Below are positions 1 through 8,200 of a stretch of DNA of 64,000 bases, one piece after another. Within the stretch, counting starts at the first letter, position 1; every line of letters begins with the position of its first letter. Made by a program: the position numbers and the translations under genes. The notes under the pieces are model-generated. The model saw only the letters and a program-made list of their open reading frames with translations, did no database searches and was not told where the DNA came from. The stretch covers positions 1 to 64,000 of the forward strand of contig NZ_JAJLPA010000007.1 in NCBI RefSeq assembly GCF_025548555.1. Reading direction: 5' to 3'. The stretch comes from Sphingomonas sp. A2-49. GTDB lineage: Bacteria; Pseudomonadota; Alphaproteobacteria; Sphingomonadales; Sphingomonadaceae.

Positions 1-16
1 CCTGGAAGTCGGTGAC

Positions 17-580
17 TTAGGCGAACGTGACGGTCGTCGTGACGTTTCTGCGACGGCGACGCATCGCGAAGCCGACGACGCCCATGCCGAGGATCATCAT
101 CGCCCATGCGGCGGGCTCGGGTACCGCGGTCGCCGACGGGATGAAGCTCAGCTGGCCGCCGTAGGCGCCGCCGCCGCGCGAGAAGCCGTTCACCGTGATG
201 GTGTTCAGCTGACCGCCGATGATCGGCACGCTGCTTGTGAACGCGACCTCGAAGAGGCCGTTGCTCAGCTTGGTGAGGCCCGCGAGCGTGCCGTTGACAA
301 AGACCGACGTGAAGTCGAGGTCGTTGGGGCTGTTCGCGAAGGAGGCGCTGGTTGTGACGGTGCCGCTGCCCAGACCGCTGGTCGGGAGCGTGAACGTGAA
401 CAGGTCGGTGAAGGCGCCAGCGGCGATGCCCGAATTCCCGAAGTTCGCCGAGAAGGTGCCGTTGGGTCCCGGCGACGCCGTGAAATTTGGGCTTCCGACG
501 GGGAAGGTGGTGGCCATGGCCGAGGGTGCGACTGCGAACGCGGCAACCGCCGCCAGCGTCGTGACGATCGTCTTATTCAT
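17..580 (-). CDS. FxDxF-type PEPxxWA-CTERM secreted protein
   Basis: This is a 187-aa secreted protein. Residues 1-23 form a Sec signal peptide ending in SAMA. The middle carries the FTDLF motif of the FxDxF PEP-CTERM family (about residues 57-61) in a beta-rich, Gly/Ser/Asn-rich domain. The C-terminus has the sorting tripartite signal: VPEPAAWAMM, a hydrophobic segment, then an Arg cluster. Families with this tail are exported and processed by an exosortase, and many are linked to extracellular polysaccharide; that role is inferred. I chose the internal ATG because AAGGGA lies 8 nt upstream and the signal peptide starts there; the frame is open for 29 codons further upstream. It is a close paralogue of the next gene on the same strand. 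The nine residues after the Arg stretch are longer than usual. Confidence 0.88.
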   Translation of the reverse strand: MNKTIVTTLAAVAAFAVAPSAMATTFPVGSPNFTASPGPNGTFSANFGNSGIAAGAFTDLFTFTLPTSGLGSGTVTTSASFANSPNDLDFTSVFVNGTLAGLTKLSNGLFEVAFTSSVPIIGGQLNTITVNGFSRGGGAYGGQLSFIPSATAVPEPAAWAMMILGMGVVGFAMRRRRRNVTTTVTFA

Positions 581-740
581 GATGGAATCCCTTTGTCGTT
601 CCGTGCTGCGTCGCAGCAAGGTCGGCATATACGAGGCGTCCCGAAACACCAAGTTTTGATTAACCAAGATCTTCGGCGGAAAAGGGGTGTCGCTGGTGCG
701 CCAGCACCAAGGCAGGATACGACCGGCGCTGAAATGAGGG

Positions 741-770
741 AGCCGCCGCCCGACTTCTCGGACGGCGGCT
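741..770 (-). terminator. GC-rich hairpin after the second PEP-CTERM gene
   Basis: AGCCGCCG pairs perfectly with CGGCGGCT, and an inner CCGA/TCGG stem closes a 4-nt loop, with one mismatch between the two stems. It lies about 70 nt downstream of the stop of the gene ending at 838 on the minus strand. No clear U-tract follows, so termination is inferred from position and stem strength only. Confidence 0.4.
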
Positions 771-837
771 TCCTGCTTGGCCGATGGCCTAGTCCGATCC
801 CCCGCCAGTCATCGGCAGGTCGGACGGCCCGTCGGGG

Positions 838-1407
838 TCACGCGGCGGCGGTCATCCGCTTGATCTTGGCGTCGAACTTCTTGTTCGAGCGGCGCATGGC
901 GAAGCCGACCGCGCCCATGCCGAGGATCATCATCGCCCAGGCGGCCGGCTCCGGGACCGCAGACGGGATGAAGCTCAGCTGGCCGCCGTAGGCGCCGCTG
1001 CCGCGCGATACGCCGGTGACGGTCAGGGTGTTGAGGCTGCCCCCCGTGATCGGGACGCCGCCGGCGAAGGCGACTTCGAAGAGGCCTCCCTCAAGCTTGG
1101 TCAGCGTGGCCGCCACGTTGTTGATCGTGACCGACGTGAAGTCAGTGTCGTTCGGGCTGCCGAAGATGGAGGCGCTCGTCGAAACCGTCCCGCTGCCGAG
1201 GCCATTGGCGGGAAGCGTGAAGGTGAAGCTGTCCGAGAAGTCGCCGGCTGCGATGCCCGAGTTGCCGAAATCGGCCGAGAAGGTGCCGTTTGGACCTGGC
1301 GACCCGGTGAAGTTGGGGCTGCCGACTGGGAACGTCGTCGCCGACGCCGAGGGTGCTGCCGCGAATGCAGCGACCGCCGCCATCGTCGCCAGAATGGTCT
1401 TCTTCAT
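838..1407 (-). CDS. FxDxF-type PEPxxWA-CTERM secreted protein, paralogue
   Basis: This 189-aa protein has the same layout as the gene ending at 17: a signal peptide (MKKTILATMAAVAAFAAAPSA), a TTFPVGSPNF start of the mature chain, an FSDSF version of the FxDxF motif, and a VPEPAAWAMMILGMG sorting tail followed by Arg/Lys-rich residues. The two mature domains match over most of their length, so this is a tandem duplication. The internal ATG at 1407 is chosen because the signal peptide begins there; an upstream extension of 62 codons in frame looks non-coding. Secretion and exosortase processing are known for the tail type, while the surface role is inferred. The gene has its own upstream region and is separated from its paralogue by about 250 bp with a hairpin. 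Confidence 0.88.
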   Translation of the reverse strand: MKKTILATMAAVAAFAAAPSASATTFPVGSPNFTGSPGPNGTFSADFGNSGIAAGDFSDSFTFTLPANGLGSGTVSTSASIFGSPNDTDFTSVTINNVAATLTKLEGGLFEVAFAGGVPITGGSLNTLTVTGVSRGSGAYGGQLSFIPSAVPEPAAWAMMILGMGAVGFAMRRSNKKFDAKIKRMTAAA

Positions 1408-1579
1408 GTTCGAACTCCTGTTACGCGCTTGCTTGACGAGCCGCCTCGATCGGCAGGCTGCAGGAGAGGTAACGCTCGTCGAATGCCGTGTTAACAAGGG
1501 ATTAATCTGGTCCGACGACCGTATCGTCCCGGCTGCTCCAATTCGAAACAGATGCGAAATCGTTCCCGGAAAACCGCTA

Positions 1580-1780
1580 TTAAGCCGGATCATCCTGTGG
1601 AGGGTCGGACCGTCGTTGATCCATGGTTGCGACGTGGCGCAGGCGTTCGGCCTGGGCGGCGAAGATCGACGCCAGGTTCAGGTTTGCCACCCGGGCAGGG
1701 AGGCTGGCGGACTTGGCTGCGCGCGACAGGTGCACCTCTGCCTTGGCGGCGCATCGCGCCGCTTCGTCGCCTTCGACCAT
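1580..1780 (-). CDS. Small hypothetical protein
   Basis: A 66-aa, Ala-rich, probably helical protein with no motif I can name. Its composition (for example AAKSASLPARVANLNLASIF) looks like a real coding sequence, whereas the overlapping frames here are Arg/Pro-rich and implausible. GGAG sits about 8 nt before the ATG at 1780, which supports translation. It lies upstream of the second PEP-CTERM gene on the same strand, with about 170 bp between them, so it may have its own transcript. There is no signal peptide or membrane segment. Function unknown. Confidence 0.5.
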   Translation of the reverse strand: MVEGDEAARCAAKAEVHLSRAAKSASLPARVANLNLASIFAAQAERLRHVATMDQRRSDPPQDDPA

Positions 1781-1914
1781 TGCATGACTCCGATCGGGTT
1801 GAATCCCGTGAGCGTGCAGAACTGACGAAGGTAGGAGGCGTATCCGAGCGTACGTGGCCAGGCCGATCTGATGATAGCGACGGCGTGTGTGCCGTCGCTG
1901 ACCGGCACGGCCCG

Positions 1915-2127
1915 TTAACCCGATATCGGCGACGGGGAATCGGCCGGATCGCGGCGCATGAGCGGTTCGCCAGGTGTGGCGGGCGGTTCCCCGTCACCAT
2001 CGCCGGCGTCGGTCGCGCAGATGACCATCCGCAGCATTAGCTCCTCCGGCGTCGTCTTCAGTTCGGCGGCTGCCCGCTCGATGAGACGGTGCACGCCCGC
2101 GGCGCGCGCGAAGTCACTGATCGGCAT
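1915..2127 (-). CDS. Small hypothetical protein
   Basis: A 70-aa protein. The N-terminal half (MPISDFARAAGVHRLIERAA) looks like a short helical segment, followed by KTTPEELMLRMV and a loose acidic/Pro-rich tail. The start at 2127 is chosen because AAGGGGA lies 7 nt upstream; the frame could extend 26 codons further but that part has no ribosome site. The N-terminal segment could be a DNA- or protein-binding helix pair, but I cannot assign a family. It is on the same strand as the 66-aa gene, with a 134-bp gap. Confidence 0.55.
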   Translation of the reverse strand: MPISDFARAAGVHRLIERAAAELKTTPEELMLRMVICATDAGDGDGEPPATPGEPLMRRDPADSPSPISG

Positions 2128-2315
2128 GGATGATCCCCTTGCCACGTTCCTATCGCGGACGGATTGACGCTTCGTTGACGTAAGGCTCGCAAGGTCGTTC
2201 ATCACAGGCGATAGCTCGACCAGCTTGGAAGCAGATGCTGCGGTGGCTTTGGCGATCTCCTTTACCTTTATGACCTACTTCCGACTCCTCTGACGGTGTC
2301 CAGCAGGAATTTGAG

Positions 2316-3328
2316 ATGTTTGCTCGCAACCTCGCGCTGCAACCGGCTGCGCCGGTCGACGTGCGTGCCCCCTCAGGGCCGGGGTATGAAGCGTTGCGGC
2401 TGCTCGACGTGAACAGGCTGGAGCACAGCGTCGGCAACTTCGCTGTCGCCGCGCGCTACGTCGCAGACGGGAGGGGCATGGTGGCGATGGCTATCCATGC
2501 CATCGCGATGGAGGGAAGGGCGCTGACGCAGAGCGACTTCGATCGCATTCTCACCGTGGAACGGCGCCTCGCGAAGGACGGTGCGCCGGACTTGAATGAC
2601 CCTGACCATGCAGCGCTGCGCCATCAGATGCTGGAGCTAGCGGCGCTGGCGGGGGATGCCGCAAGCCACTCCTCGACGTTCGGCGACGACCTGTCGGCCG
2701 GCCTCGTTGACTTGATTGATGGTGCAGTGCCGATCGAGACGATCGTGCGCGGCATGGTCGAGCGCACCCGGAGCATCGAAGCCGAGCTGCGCTCTGCTTC
2801 GAGGCGGATTGAGGAACTGAGGGAGCAGGTTGAGACGTCCCGCGACGATGCCCAACGCGACGCGCTCACGGGGCTGCTCAACCGACGCGGAGCGCTTCAC
2901 GAGCTCGCTGTCCGCCGTTCGGCAGTCGGCGTGGTCGCGGTTTGCGATGTGGACCACTTCAAATCGATCAACGATCGGTTTGGTCACGCGGTGGGCGATC
3001 GGGTCTTGAAGGGGGTGGCGTCATCGTTGGCGGAAAGTGTTGGCGTTCACACCGTCGCGCGTGGGGTGGCGAGGAGTTCGTGATCATCGCCGACGGGCTG
3101 AACATGGTGGACGCCGGCGTGTTGCTTGACCGGACGCGTGCCGATCTCGAGGCTCGCACCTTCCGCCTGCGCGATTCGGCAGAGCCTCTCGGCACCTTGA
3201 CCATTTCGATGGGAGCGGCCCTGCTAGGTGGCGTTCAATCCGATGCTGCGATCGAGGCGGCCGACCGGCTGCTCTATAAGGCGAAGCGGGCGGGTCGGAA
3301 TCGGGTGGCGTTGCCTCTGGGGCACTAA
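2316..3328 (+). pseudogene. GGDEF-domain diguanylate cyclase, frameshifted
   Basis: The product would be a cytosolic diguanylate cyclase making c-di-GMP. The first part (about 255 codons) has an unassigned N-terminal region, a coiled coil ending near residue 180, and the start of a GGDEF domain (DALTGLLNRRGA, then DVDHFKSINDRFGH). The reading frame then leaves the domain and stops at 3083. The remainder, including WGGEEFVII and the closing KAKRAGRNRVAL, continues in the +1 frame to 3328. A single missing base near 3059-3062 restores an intact domain with the active GGEEF motif, so this is a recent frameshift or a sequencing error. AGGA lies 7 nt before the ATG. No membrane segments or sensory domain were recognised in the N-terminal part. 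Confidence 0.85.
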
Positions 3329-3349
3329 ATGGAAACGACGCGCGGCGGA

Positions 3350-3378
3350 TTGGCGCCGAAGCGGGTCGTCGGCGCCAA
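3350..3378 (+). terminator. Hairpin after the GGDEF gene
   Basis: TTGGCGCCGA and TCGGCGCCAA form a perfect 10-bp stem with a 9-nt loop, 21 nt after the GGDEF stop codon. There is no strong T-run behind it. Position and stem suggest a terminator. A second copy of TTGGCGCCGAA occurs near 3599 without a matching arm. Confidence 0.5.
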
Positions 3379-3828
3379 GAGAGGGGGCGATCCTCGGATC
3401 CGGTCCTTCCGGCTGCAGCCTGAACGATCGAATCTACTAGGGCTATCCTGCTCCGGATCGACCGGCCGGCTATCACCCGAGCCTTGCCGGCAGGGGGCTA
3501 TGCGCCATCAGCCGATCCGTCGGCAAAAGTTGCCGGCGGAATTTCAGGATGACGGCTTGGGAATAAGGCAAAGGGCACTGTCAAACCTAACGTACCGGTT
3601 GGCGCCGAAAGCGAGCCAAAGTCTTATTAAGCCGCTCGACGTATCTCGTGATGGCTGTCAGTGCTGCGAAGCGTCCAGCTTTTCAGGGTGTAACGCCGTT
3701 TTCCTGCCCGATGCAGGCTGGCGAAGCAGAAACTCGCCCTCGTTACGTCCAGTGCAGTTGCTTTTACAGCACCCCCTCGTCACGCCGAGGCTTCACGCCT
3801 AGGGCACTGCCCTATGGTAAAAACCTTG
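3379..3828. other. No gene recognised; AT-richer intergenic stretch
   Basis: Open frames here on both strands are short, composition-biased and without recognisable domains. The stretch from about 3540 on is visibly AT-richer than the flanks. Around 3801-3814 there is an AGGGCA-C-TGCCCT palindrome. I see no RNA gene. It is probably decayed or horizontally acquired DNA. Confidence 0.4.
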
Positions 3829-3978
3829 TTAAGATACTCGGTCGTATTCTCGCATTGCCATTCGATGTTCCAGCCTCGTCAAGTAGGCCTGTAGCCTCGT
3901 TTTCTCCCCGCCTTCTTCCAATCGAGACATTTTTAGGCGCGCGTCATCGATCGCGGCTCGTAACTCATTCGTAATCAT
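3829..3978 (-). CDS. Small helical hypothetical protein
   Basis: A 49-aa ORF starting MITNELRAAIDDARLKMSRL and ending in a charged helix (LTRLEHRMAMREYDRVS). The heptad-like Leu/Met pattern suggests a short coiled coil. GAAGG lies about 8 nt upstream of the ATG. The sequence reads like protein rather than random translation: balanced charges, no Arg/Pro runs, in a region where all other frames look poor. No family is recognised. It could be a small DNA-associated or chaperone-like protein, but nothing shows this. Confidence 0.45.
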   Translation of the reverse strand: MITNELRAAIDDARLKMSRLEEGGEKTRLQAYLTRLEHRMAMREYDRVS

Positions 3979-4347
3979 GATTTTCGCCTTCAGCGCTGCC
4001 GTCACAGCGATCTGACAATGCGTCAGTTCCGGGACACAGGTTAAAACGGCCCCAAAAGTCGGTGAGCGATCTGGCGGGCGAGGTGAGATGATTGTGTTGT
4101 TGGCGCGCTGCCCCCAGCCTGGGCCGATCGACGGCGCGCCGCGCCGATGTCTCGTTAGGGACTACTGCCTTTGCCCCGTCTAAGCAGATGCCCAGGTCGG
4201 TCCGCTGCTCGCGGTGAAGGGTGGCGCTGGGGTAGGCGCATTGAACCGGGCAGGGATGTCCGCTAACCCGAATTATCAGCATGCCGACTCCGAGCATTGT
4301 GCTGACCGACAGTCGATAGAAAGCTGCCGCTTTGTCGAAAGCTTTTC
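3979..4347. other. No convincing gene
   Basis: A 110-codon minus-strand frame spans 3965-4297 but has no ribosome site or domain and an odd composition. The stretch from 4041 to 4090 (GGTTAAAACGGCCCC and following) resembles the repeated ends of some insertion sequences, but no transposase is attached. I treat it as intergenic and possibly an IS remnant. Confidence 0.35.
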
Positions 4348-4554
4348 ATGCCGACCGACGACGCGGGCGCATCCCCATACCTTCAGTCGCCGGTTACGGT
4401 CGCTCAAGCGCACGTTGATGGACGAGCGCACGGCCAAGCTTACGGGCAGGTCGACGGTGCCGAATGCCCCTATTTCGCCGGATCTTTAGAACACGCGGCG
4501 TGGCACCGGGGTTATAGACTGGGGTGTGATGACCGATTGCGCGGCGAGAATTGA
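4348..4554 (+). CDS. RMF/CrpP-like small protein
   Basis: A 68-aa protein with the pattern of the ribosome modulation factor/CrpP family: AHVDGRAHGQAYGQVDG, then the hallmark CPY at residues 40-42, a short spacer, and W-x-x-GY-x-x-G near residues 52-58. RMF binds ribosomes and drives dimer hibernation in gammaproteobacteria; CrpP-type proteins are related in sequence. Which of these, if either, applies here is inferred from the motif alone. GAAAG lies 5-6 nt before the ATG. The gene sits in an AT-richer island and converges on the small gene ending at 4565. Confidence 0.6.
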   Translation: MPTDDAGASPYLQSPVTVAQAHVDGRAHGQAYGQVDGAECPYFAGSLEHAAWHRGYRLGCDDRLRGEN

Positions 4555-4564
4555 CGGTGGCGAT

Positions 4565-4747
4565 CTACGTGGCGCGGACACCCGGTTGATCGCCTGTGAT
4601 TACGGCCGCTCCACAATCGTAGAGGTTGGCTGCCTCGATGAGCTCGGAGGCACGGCGCTTCATCACGGCGGCGTCGACCACATCGCACCGGTGCGCGGCG
4701 GCATGCAGGCAGGCGAGTGCCTCGGTCCGTAATTCGTCGATGTCCAT
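4565..4747 (-). CDS. Small hypothetical protein
   Basis: A 60-aa protein, MDIDELRTEALACLHAAAHR followed by a second helix (VMKRRASELIEAANLY). It looks like a two-helix cytosolic protein. The ribosome site is weak (TTGG, 4 nt upstream). The overlapping plus-strand frame has no protein-like features. It ends 10 nt from the RMF/CrpP-like gene, convergently. Family unknown. Confidence 0.5.
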   Translation of the reverse strand: MDIDELRTEALACLHAAAHRCDVVDAAVMKRRASELIEAANLYDCGAAVITGDQPGVRAT

Positions 4748-4907
4748 TTTGCCAATATGGCTGACCGCTGTTGAGGGTTCCCCGACAATGGGGGTTAACG
4801 CGGCGGTAGCTGCTCGGCGCTCGTCACTTCGAGCTTTCGAGTAGGTGAATTAAACGCCTCCGCTGCCCGGGGTAGCGCCCGACAGAGTGACCCGATATCA
4901 ATAGACA

Positions 4908-5228
4908 ATGGGTGAGATCGAGAGACTAGTCCCTGCGGACATTATCGAGCAGTGGGTCTTTCACCTGAGGCGTCAGCGCTCTCGCGCGCAAGACGCTATC
5001 TGGCTACTGGATGAAGGCTGGTCCATTCATGACGGGCGCTATGGTGTCGCCACTGCTGATGCGAGTGCCCGATGGCGAGCTGAGTACGAAGCCGTGATCG
5101 ACGAGGTAAACAAGCTTCTCGAACTGTACGACCGGATAAACCTCCGCACTTCTGAGTACATTGCTGTTGAAAAGAAAAAAGGACGCAGATCGACTGACCC
5201 GCGCCCGAAGAAGCAAGGCATCAAGTAG
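4908..5228 (+). CDS. Hypothetical protein
   Basis: A 106-aa, charged, mostly helical protein with Trp-rich segments (IIEQWVFHLRRQRSR, AIWLLDEGWSIHDGRYG) and a Lys/Arg-rich tail (VEKKKGRRSTDPRPKKQG). The basic tail could touch nucleic acid. There is no signal peptide, membrane helix or named motif. No clear Shine-Dalgarno precedes the ATG, so the start is uncertain. Codon use is less GC-biased than in the flanking operons, consistent with acquisition from elsewhere. Confidence 0.5.
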   Translation: MGEIERLVPADIIEQWVFHLRRQRSRAQDAIWLLDEGWSIHDGRYGVATADASARWRAEYEAVIDEVNKLLELYDRINLRTSEYIAVEKKKGRRSTDPRPKKQGIK

Positions 5229-5711
5229 GTGCACCGATCATGGCTCGTCGGCTTGTCATACCCGATCCGATCGACGTGCTCCTGCCGCCCATCGTTCGCT
5301 CGCGGTTGACCGTCGTGAGCTAACGCACGCAGGGCCCGGATGGCATCAGCTCGAGACAAGCACGGGCGAGCGCGTGAGACACGGCGTCGATCTGATCGTC
5401 GCACCACAAGCTGAACGGATGACCGAGGTTAGTGCGCGGCTCTGCAACCTTTGAATGACCGGATATGGGTCTTCTGGGCAATGTTTCCCGGCAACGTCCG
5501 TCACGCGGGTAGATAGGCGTTGAAACGGGACCCCACTGTCCGGCAGCGCAACTAATTGTTTGGAGTACCAGATCTAGATTTGAGGGGGTCCCTGTCGGCG
5601 CCGTTCAGTACCCCTTCTAGCGGACATCTCGCGTTCAAACTGAGAGCGTTGAGGCGGTATAGGTAGGGTCCCGTTTCGACGCCTATTATAGGCTGAGAGT
5701 GAGGGCGATGC
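5229..5711. other. Intergenic stretch holding an inverted-repeat element
   Basis: No ORF with protein character on either strand. The distal half contains the 174-bp inverted-repeat element listed separately at 5513-5686. The frames crossing it are translations of the repeats and of the esterase 3' end. Confidence 0.5.
5513..5686. repeat. MITE-like element with 21-bp terminal inverted repeats
   Basis: The left arm at 5513-5533 begins ATAGGCGTTGAAACGGGACC. The reverse complement of the right arm at 5666-5686 is the same apart from one base (T to C at the ninth position), so 20 of 21 bases match. About 132 bp of non-coding DNA lies between them. No transposase is present. No target duplication is obvious in the flanks. 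It resembles a miniature element or an internally deleted IS; the family is not established. Confidence 0.65.
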
Positions 5712-7235
5712 TCATGGGCGCGGCATCGCCGCCCATTTGCGACGCGCGTCCGCCATCGCCGCCGCCTTCGTCTGCTCGCGCACCGGTGACAGGCGCGCGG
5801 CCTCGGTCTTCGTGCTGACAAATAGATATGCGGTAGGCAGCGTCCTTACCTGCGGCCAACGTGGGCTGCCATCGCCGTTGGGATCGCCGGTGCGGGCGAA
5901 GCGGACCCAGTAATCGCCCATCATCTTCGACACCGCCCTATCCTGCGCGTCCCAGCGGTGCTCGACCGGTTTGGTGCCAAAGACATATTCCAGCTCGCCG
6001 CCATGATCCGTGCCCGCCGCGGTGGCGCGCTGGTCGATCGGCACCTGATCGAAGTAATAGACGAACGCCGCGTGCCGCGCCGTCGCATGCTGGTCTGCGA
6101 GCGCGAACGAGGGGAGGACGAAGCCCGCATCCTCCGCGAGGTCGATCGCCGCGGTAGCAGCGGGCTTGCCGGTCATCGCGACATAGCCGTCGAGCAATGG
6201 TTGGAAATCGCTGCCAAGCAAGCCCTTCGCCGCCGCCTCGGTCATCCCGCCAAGGCTCGATTCGTTCGAATTGCCGCCAATGATGAGCGGCACCGACGCC
6301 TCGGTAGCACGGTAGAAGGGCTCGCCGGGGCTGTGGACGACGACCTTGCCGTCGATGAACGGCATGGCGCGGCCGTTTCTCACCACCTCGGAGAGCGGCG
6401 CGCCAGGCAATTGGTCGGCAGTGGCGTTGGGCAGGCCGATGCTCGCCGCCCACTTCTGCCCGACCGCCTCCGCATTGAGCGCGACGCCGCGGATCGGGAA
6501 CAGCGCGCTGCCGCCCGCCCCCGATTGGGAGATGGCCTTGTGGAAAAGGCCCTTTGCAGTAGGCGAATCCATCAGGATTTGGACGCTGCCCGCACCCGCC
6601 GACTCTCCCAAGACGGTGACGTTGCTGGCGTCGCCATCGAACGCCGAGGCGTTGCGCTTCACCCATTCGAGCGCCGCGATCTGGTCCATGATCGCGTAAT
6701 TGCCGAGGCGGCCGTCCGGGTCCTCCCGGGTCAGCGCCGGATGCGCGAAGAAGCCGAGGCGGCCGAGGCGATAGTTGATCGTGACGATTACCGCGCCGCG
6801 GCTGGCAAGGCCGGCACCATTGTACAGCGACACGCCCGCGGCGCCATAGGTGAAGCCGCCGCCATGGATGAAGACCATGACCGGGTATCTGCCCGCCCGC
6901 GCCGGCCGCCAGACGTTGAGGAACAGGCAATCCTCGCTCTGGGGCCCGACCTGCGCCCAGGGTTCCTTATGCTCGGGTCCCTGCGGACAAGCCGCGCCAA
7001 AGTGCGTGACGTCGCGGCTGCCCTGCCACGGCGCGGGTTTCGCCGGCGGCCGCCAGCGTAGCGGCCCGACCGGCGGCGCGGCATAGGGGATGCCCTTGAA
7101 GACGAGCGTCTCGCCAGCTTTCGTCCCCCGCACCGTACCAGTGTCGATCGTCACCCGCATCTGCTGCGCGGTGGCGGTGTCGGCCAGTAGCGTCGCTGCC
7201 AGCGCCGCGGCGCGGGTCATCCCCTTGATCGTCAT
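5712..7235 (-). CDS. Secreted type-B carboxylesterase
   Basis: A 507-aa alpha/beta-hydrolase of the COesterase family that hydrolyses carboxylic esters, exported by a Sec signal peptide (residues 1-23, cleavage after ATA). FKGIPYAAPPVG is the family's N-terminal hallmark, HGGGF at 124-128 the oxyanion hole, GESAG the nucleophile elbow with Ser212, Glu325 in NSNESS the likely acid, and His411 in GTDHGGELEYVFG the base. EDCLFLNVW holds a conserved Cys. The ATG at 7235 follows GAGAGGGAGAG; the frame extends far upstream only because of GC bias. It is the third gene of a minus-strand operon after a PHB-depolymerase-like esterase, with a 29-bp gap. Together with the second esterase at 13488-15122 and the acyl-CoA ligase, it points to growth on an ester. 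The substrate cannot be read from the sequence. Confidence 0.9.
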   Translation of the reverse strand: MTIKGMTRAAALAATLLADTATAQQMRVTIDTGTVRGTKAGETLVFKGIPYAAPPVGPLRWRPPAKPAPWQGSRDVTHFGAACPQGPEHKEPWAQVGPQSEDCLFLNVWRPARAGRYPVMVFIHGGGFTYGAAGVSLYNGAGLASRGAVIVTINYRLGRLGFFAHPALTREDPDGRLGNYAIMDQIAALEWVKRNASAFDGDASNVTVLGESAGAGSVQILMDSPTAKGLFHKAISQSGAGGSALFPIRGVALNAEAVGQKWAASIGLPNATADQLPGAPLSEVVRNGRAMPFIDGKVVVHSPGEPFYRATEASVPLIIGGNSNESSLGGMTEAAAKGLLGSDFQPLLDGYVAMTGKPAATAAIDLAEDAGFVLPSFALADQHATARHAAFVYYFDQVPIDQRATAAGTDHGGELEYVFGTKPVEHRWDAQDRAVSKMMGDYWVRFARTGDPNGDGSPRWPQVRTLPTAYLFVSTKTEAARLSPVREQTKAAAMADARRKWAAMPRP

Positions 7236-7264
7236 CGCTCTCCCTCTCCCGTTATCGCGTTCGC

Positions 7265-8200
7265 TCACAGGTTGAACACATGCTCCCAGATGTAGGCGGC
7301 GATGTCGATTGGGGCGGTGTAGGCGCCGGTGTAGCCCAGCCCGACATAGCCCGAGTAAAGGACGTGCGGGCCGTCCGCTTTCGTCACCAGCCCGATCTTC
7401 ACGCCCCCGTTGCAGGTGAAATATTCTCCCGCGCGGGATCCCGTGGGCAGCTGCGTGCGGGTCAGCGCATCGCTGCATCCGTCGATCCGCTTCCAGGCGG
7501 CAAGGCTGGCCTTCGCGCCCTGCACGCCTAGCGGCACGCCGGCGACGGTGTCGGGAAGCGGCGGGGTGGATGATCCGTGATAGGCGATCGTCTTGTCGGC
7601 GGTTCCGGCGATCTCGGTCACGCCGATGGGCTTGGCGGGGCGGCAGTCGGGTGCGTTGAGCGGGAAGGATACCGAGGCGACTGCGCGGACGACGTCGGCC
7701 GCCTCGCACGCCATCCGCTGCGCCATCGCGCCGCCGTTAGACAGGCCGGTGACGAAGACGCGGGTGTCGTCGATGTTGGCGCGGCCCTTCATCGTCGCGA
7801 TCACCAAGCGCAAAAAACCCACGTCGTCGATCCGCGTCGCATCGGCGACGGCGCAGCAGCCGTAGGCGTTCCAGCTGACCGCGATCCCCTGCGGCCAGAC
7901 CGCGATGAAGCCGCGCTTGTCCGATTCCTGCAGCTGTCCCGAATATTGCCGTTCGTTGTTGGCGGTGTCGGTGAATCCGTGAAGGTCGAGCAGCAGCGGC
8001 ACTGCCGTGTCGCCGGCATAGCTGGCGGGGACATGGACCAGATCGTTGCGCGGCAGGCCGCCGATCATCGCGACGATCGTATAGTCGCCGGGCGTCAGGC
8101 AATTGGTCGCGCACGGTGCCGCGCTCGCGACGCTGCCGAATCCCATGGCGACGACGAATGCCAAAGCGGCGCTCCACAGACGTATTAGACGGTTAGTCAT
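7265..8200 (-). CDS. PHB-depolymerase/feruloyl-esterase-like secreted esterase
   Basis: A 311-aa secreted alpha/beta-hydrolase of the LpqC/PHB-depolymerase esterase family (carbohydrate esterase 1-like). Residues 1-28 are a signal peptide. LLLDLHGFTD is the oxyanion region, GLSNGGAM the nucleophile elbow with Ser154, EIAGTADKTIAYHG the acid region, and GPHVLYSG near the C-terminus supplies the His. Such enzymes cut polyhydroxyalkanoates or feruloyl/acetyl esters; which applies here is open. Cys30/34 and Cys115/116 may form disulfides. The start overlaps the stop of the upstream lipoprotein gene by 4 bp (ATGA), indicating translational coupling. Confidence 0.85.
   Translation of the reverse strand: MTNRLIRLWSAALAFVVAMGFGSVASAAPCATNCLTPGDYTIVAMIGGLPRNDLVHVPASYAGDTAVPLLLDLHGFTDTANNERQYSGQLQESDKRGFIAVWPQGIAVSWNAYGCCAVADATRIDDVGFLRLVIATMKGRANIDDTRVFVTGLSNGGAMAQRMACEAADVVRAVASVSFPLNAPDCRPAKPIGVTEIAGTADKTIAYHGSSTPPLPDTVAGVPLGVQGAKASLAAWKRIDGCSDALTRTQLPTGSRAGEYFTCNGGVKIGLVTKADGPHVLYSGYVGLGYTGAYTAPIDIAAYIWEHVFNL

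Noticed and set aside
3579..3814. Possible IS6-type terminal repeats (GGGCACTGTCAAA near 3580 and the AGGGCACTGCCCT palindrome at 3801)
   Set aside because: The two do not form a matched pair, and no transposase fragment lies between them.
3965..4297. 110-codon minus-strand frame
   Set aside because: No ribosome site or domain; overlaps the small helical ORF start; likely IS-end or intergenic.
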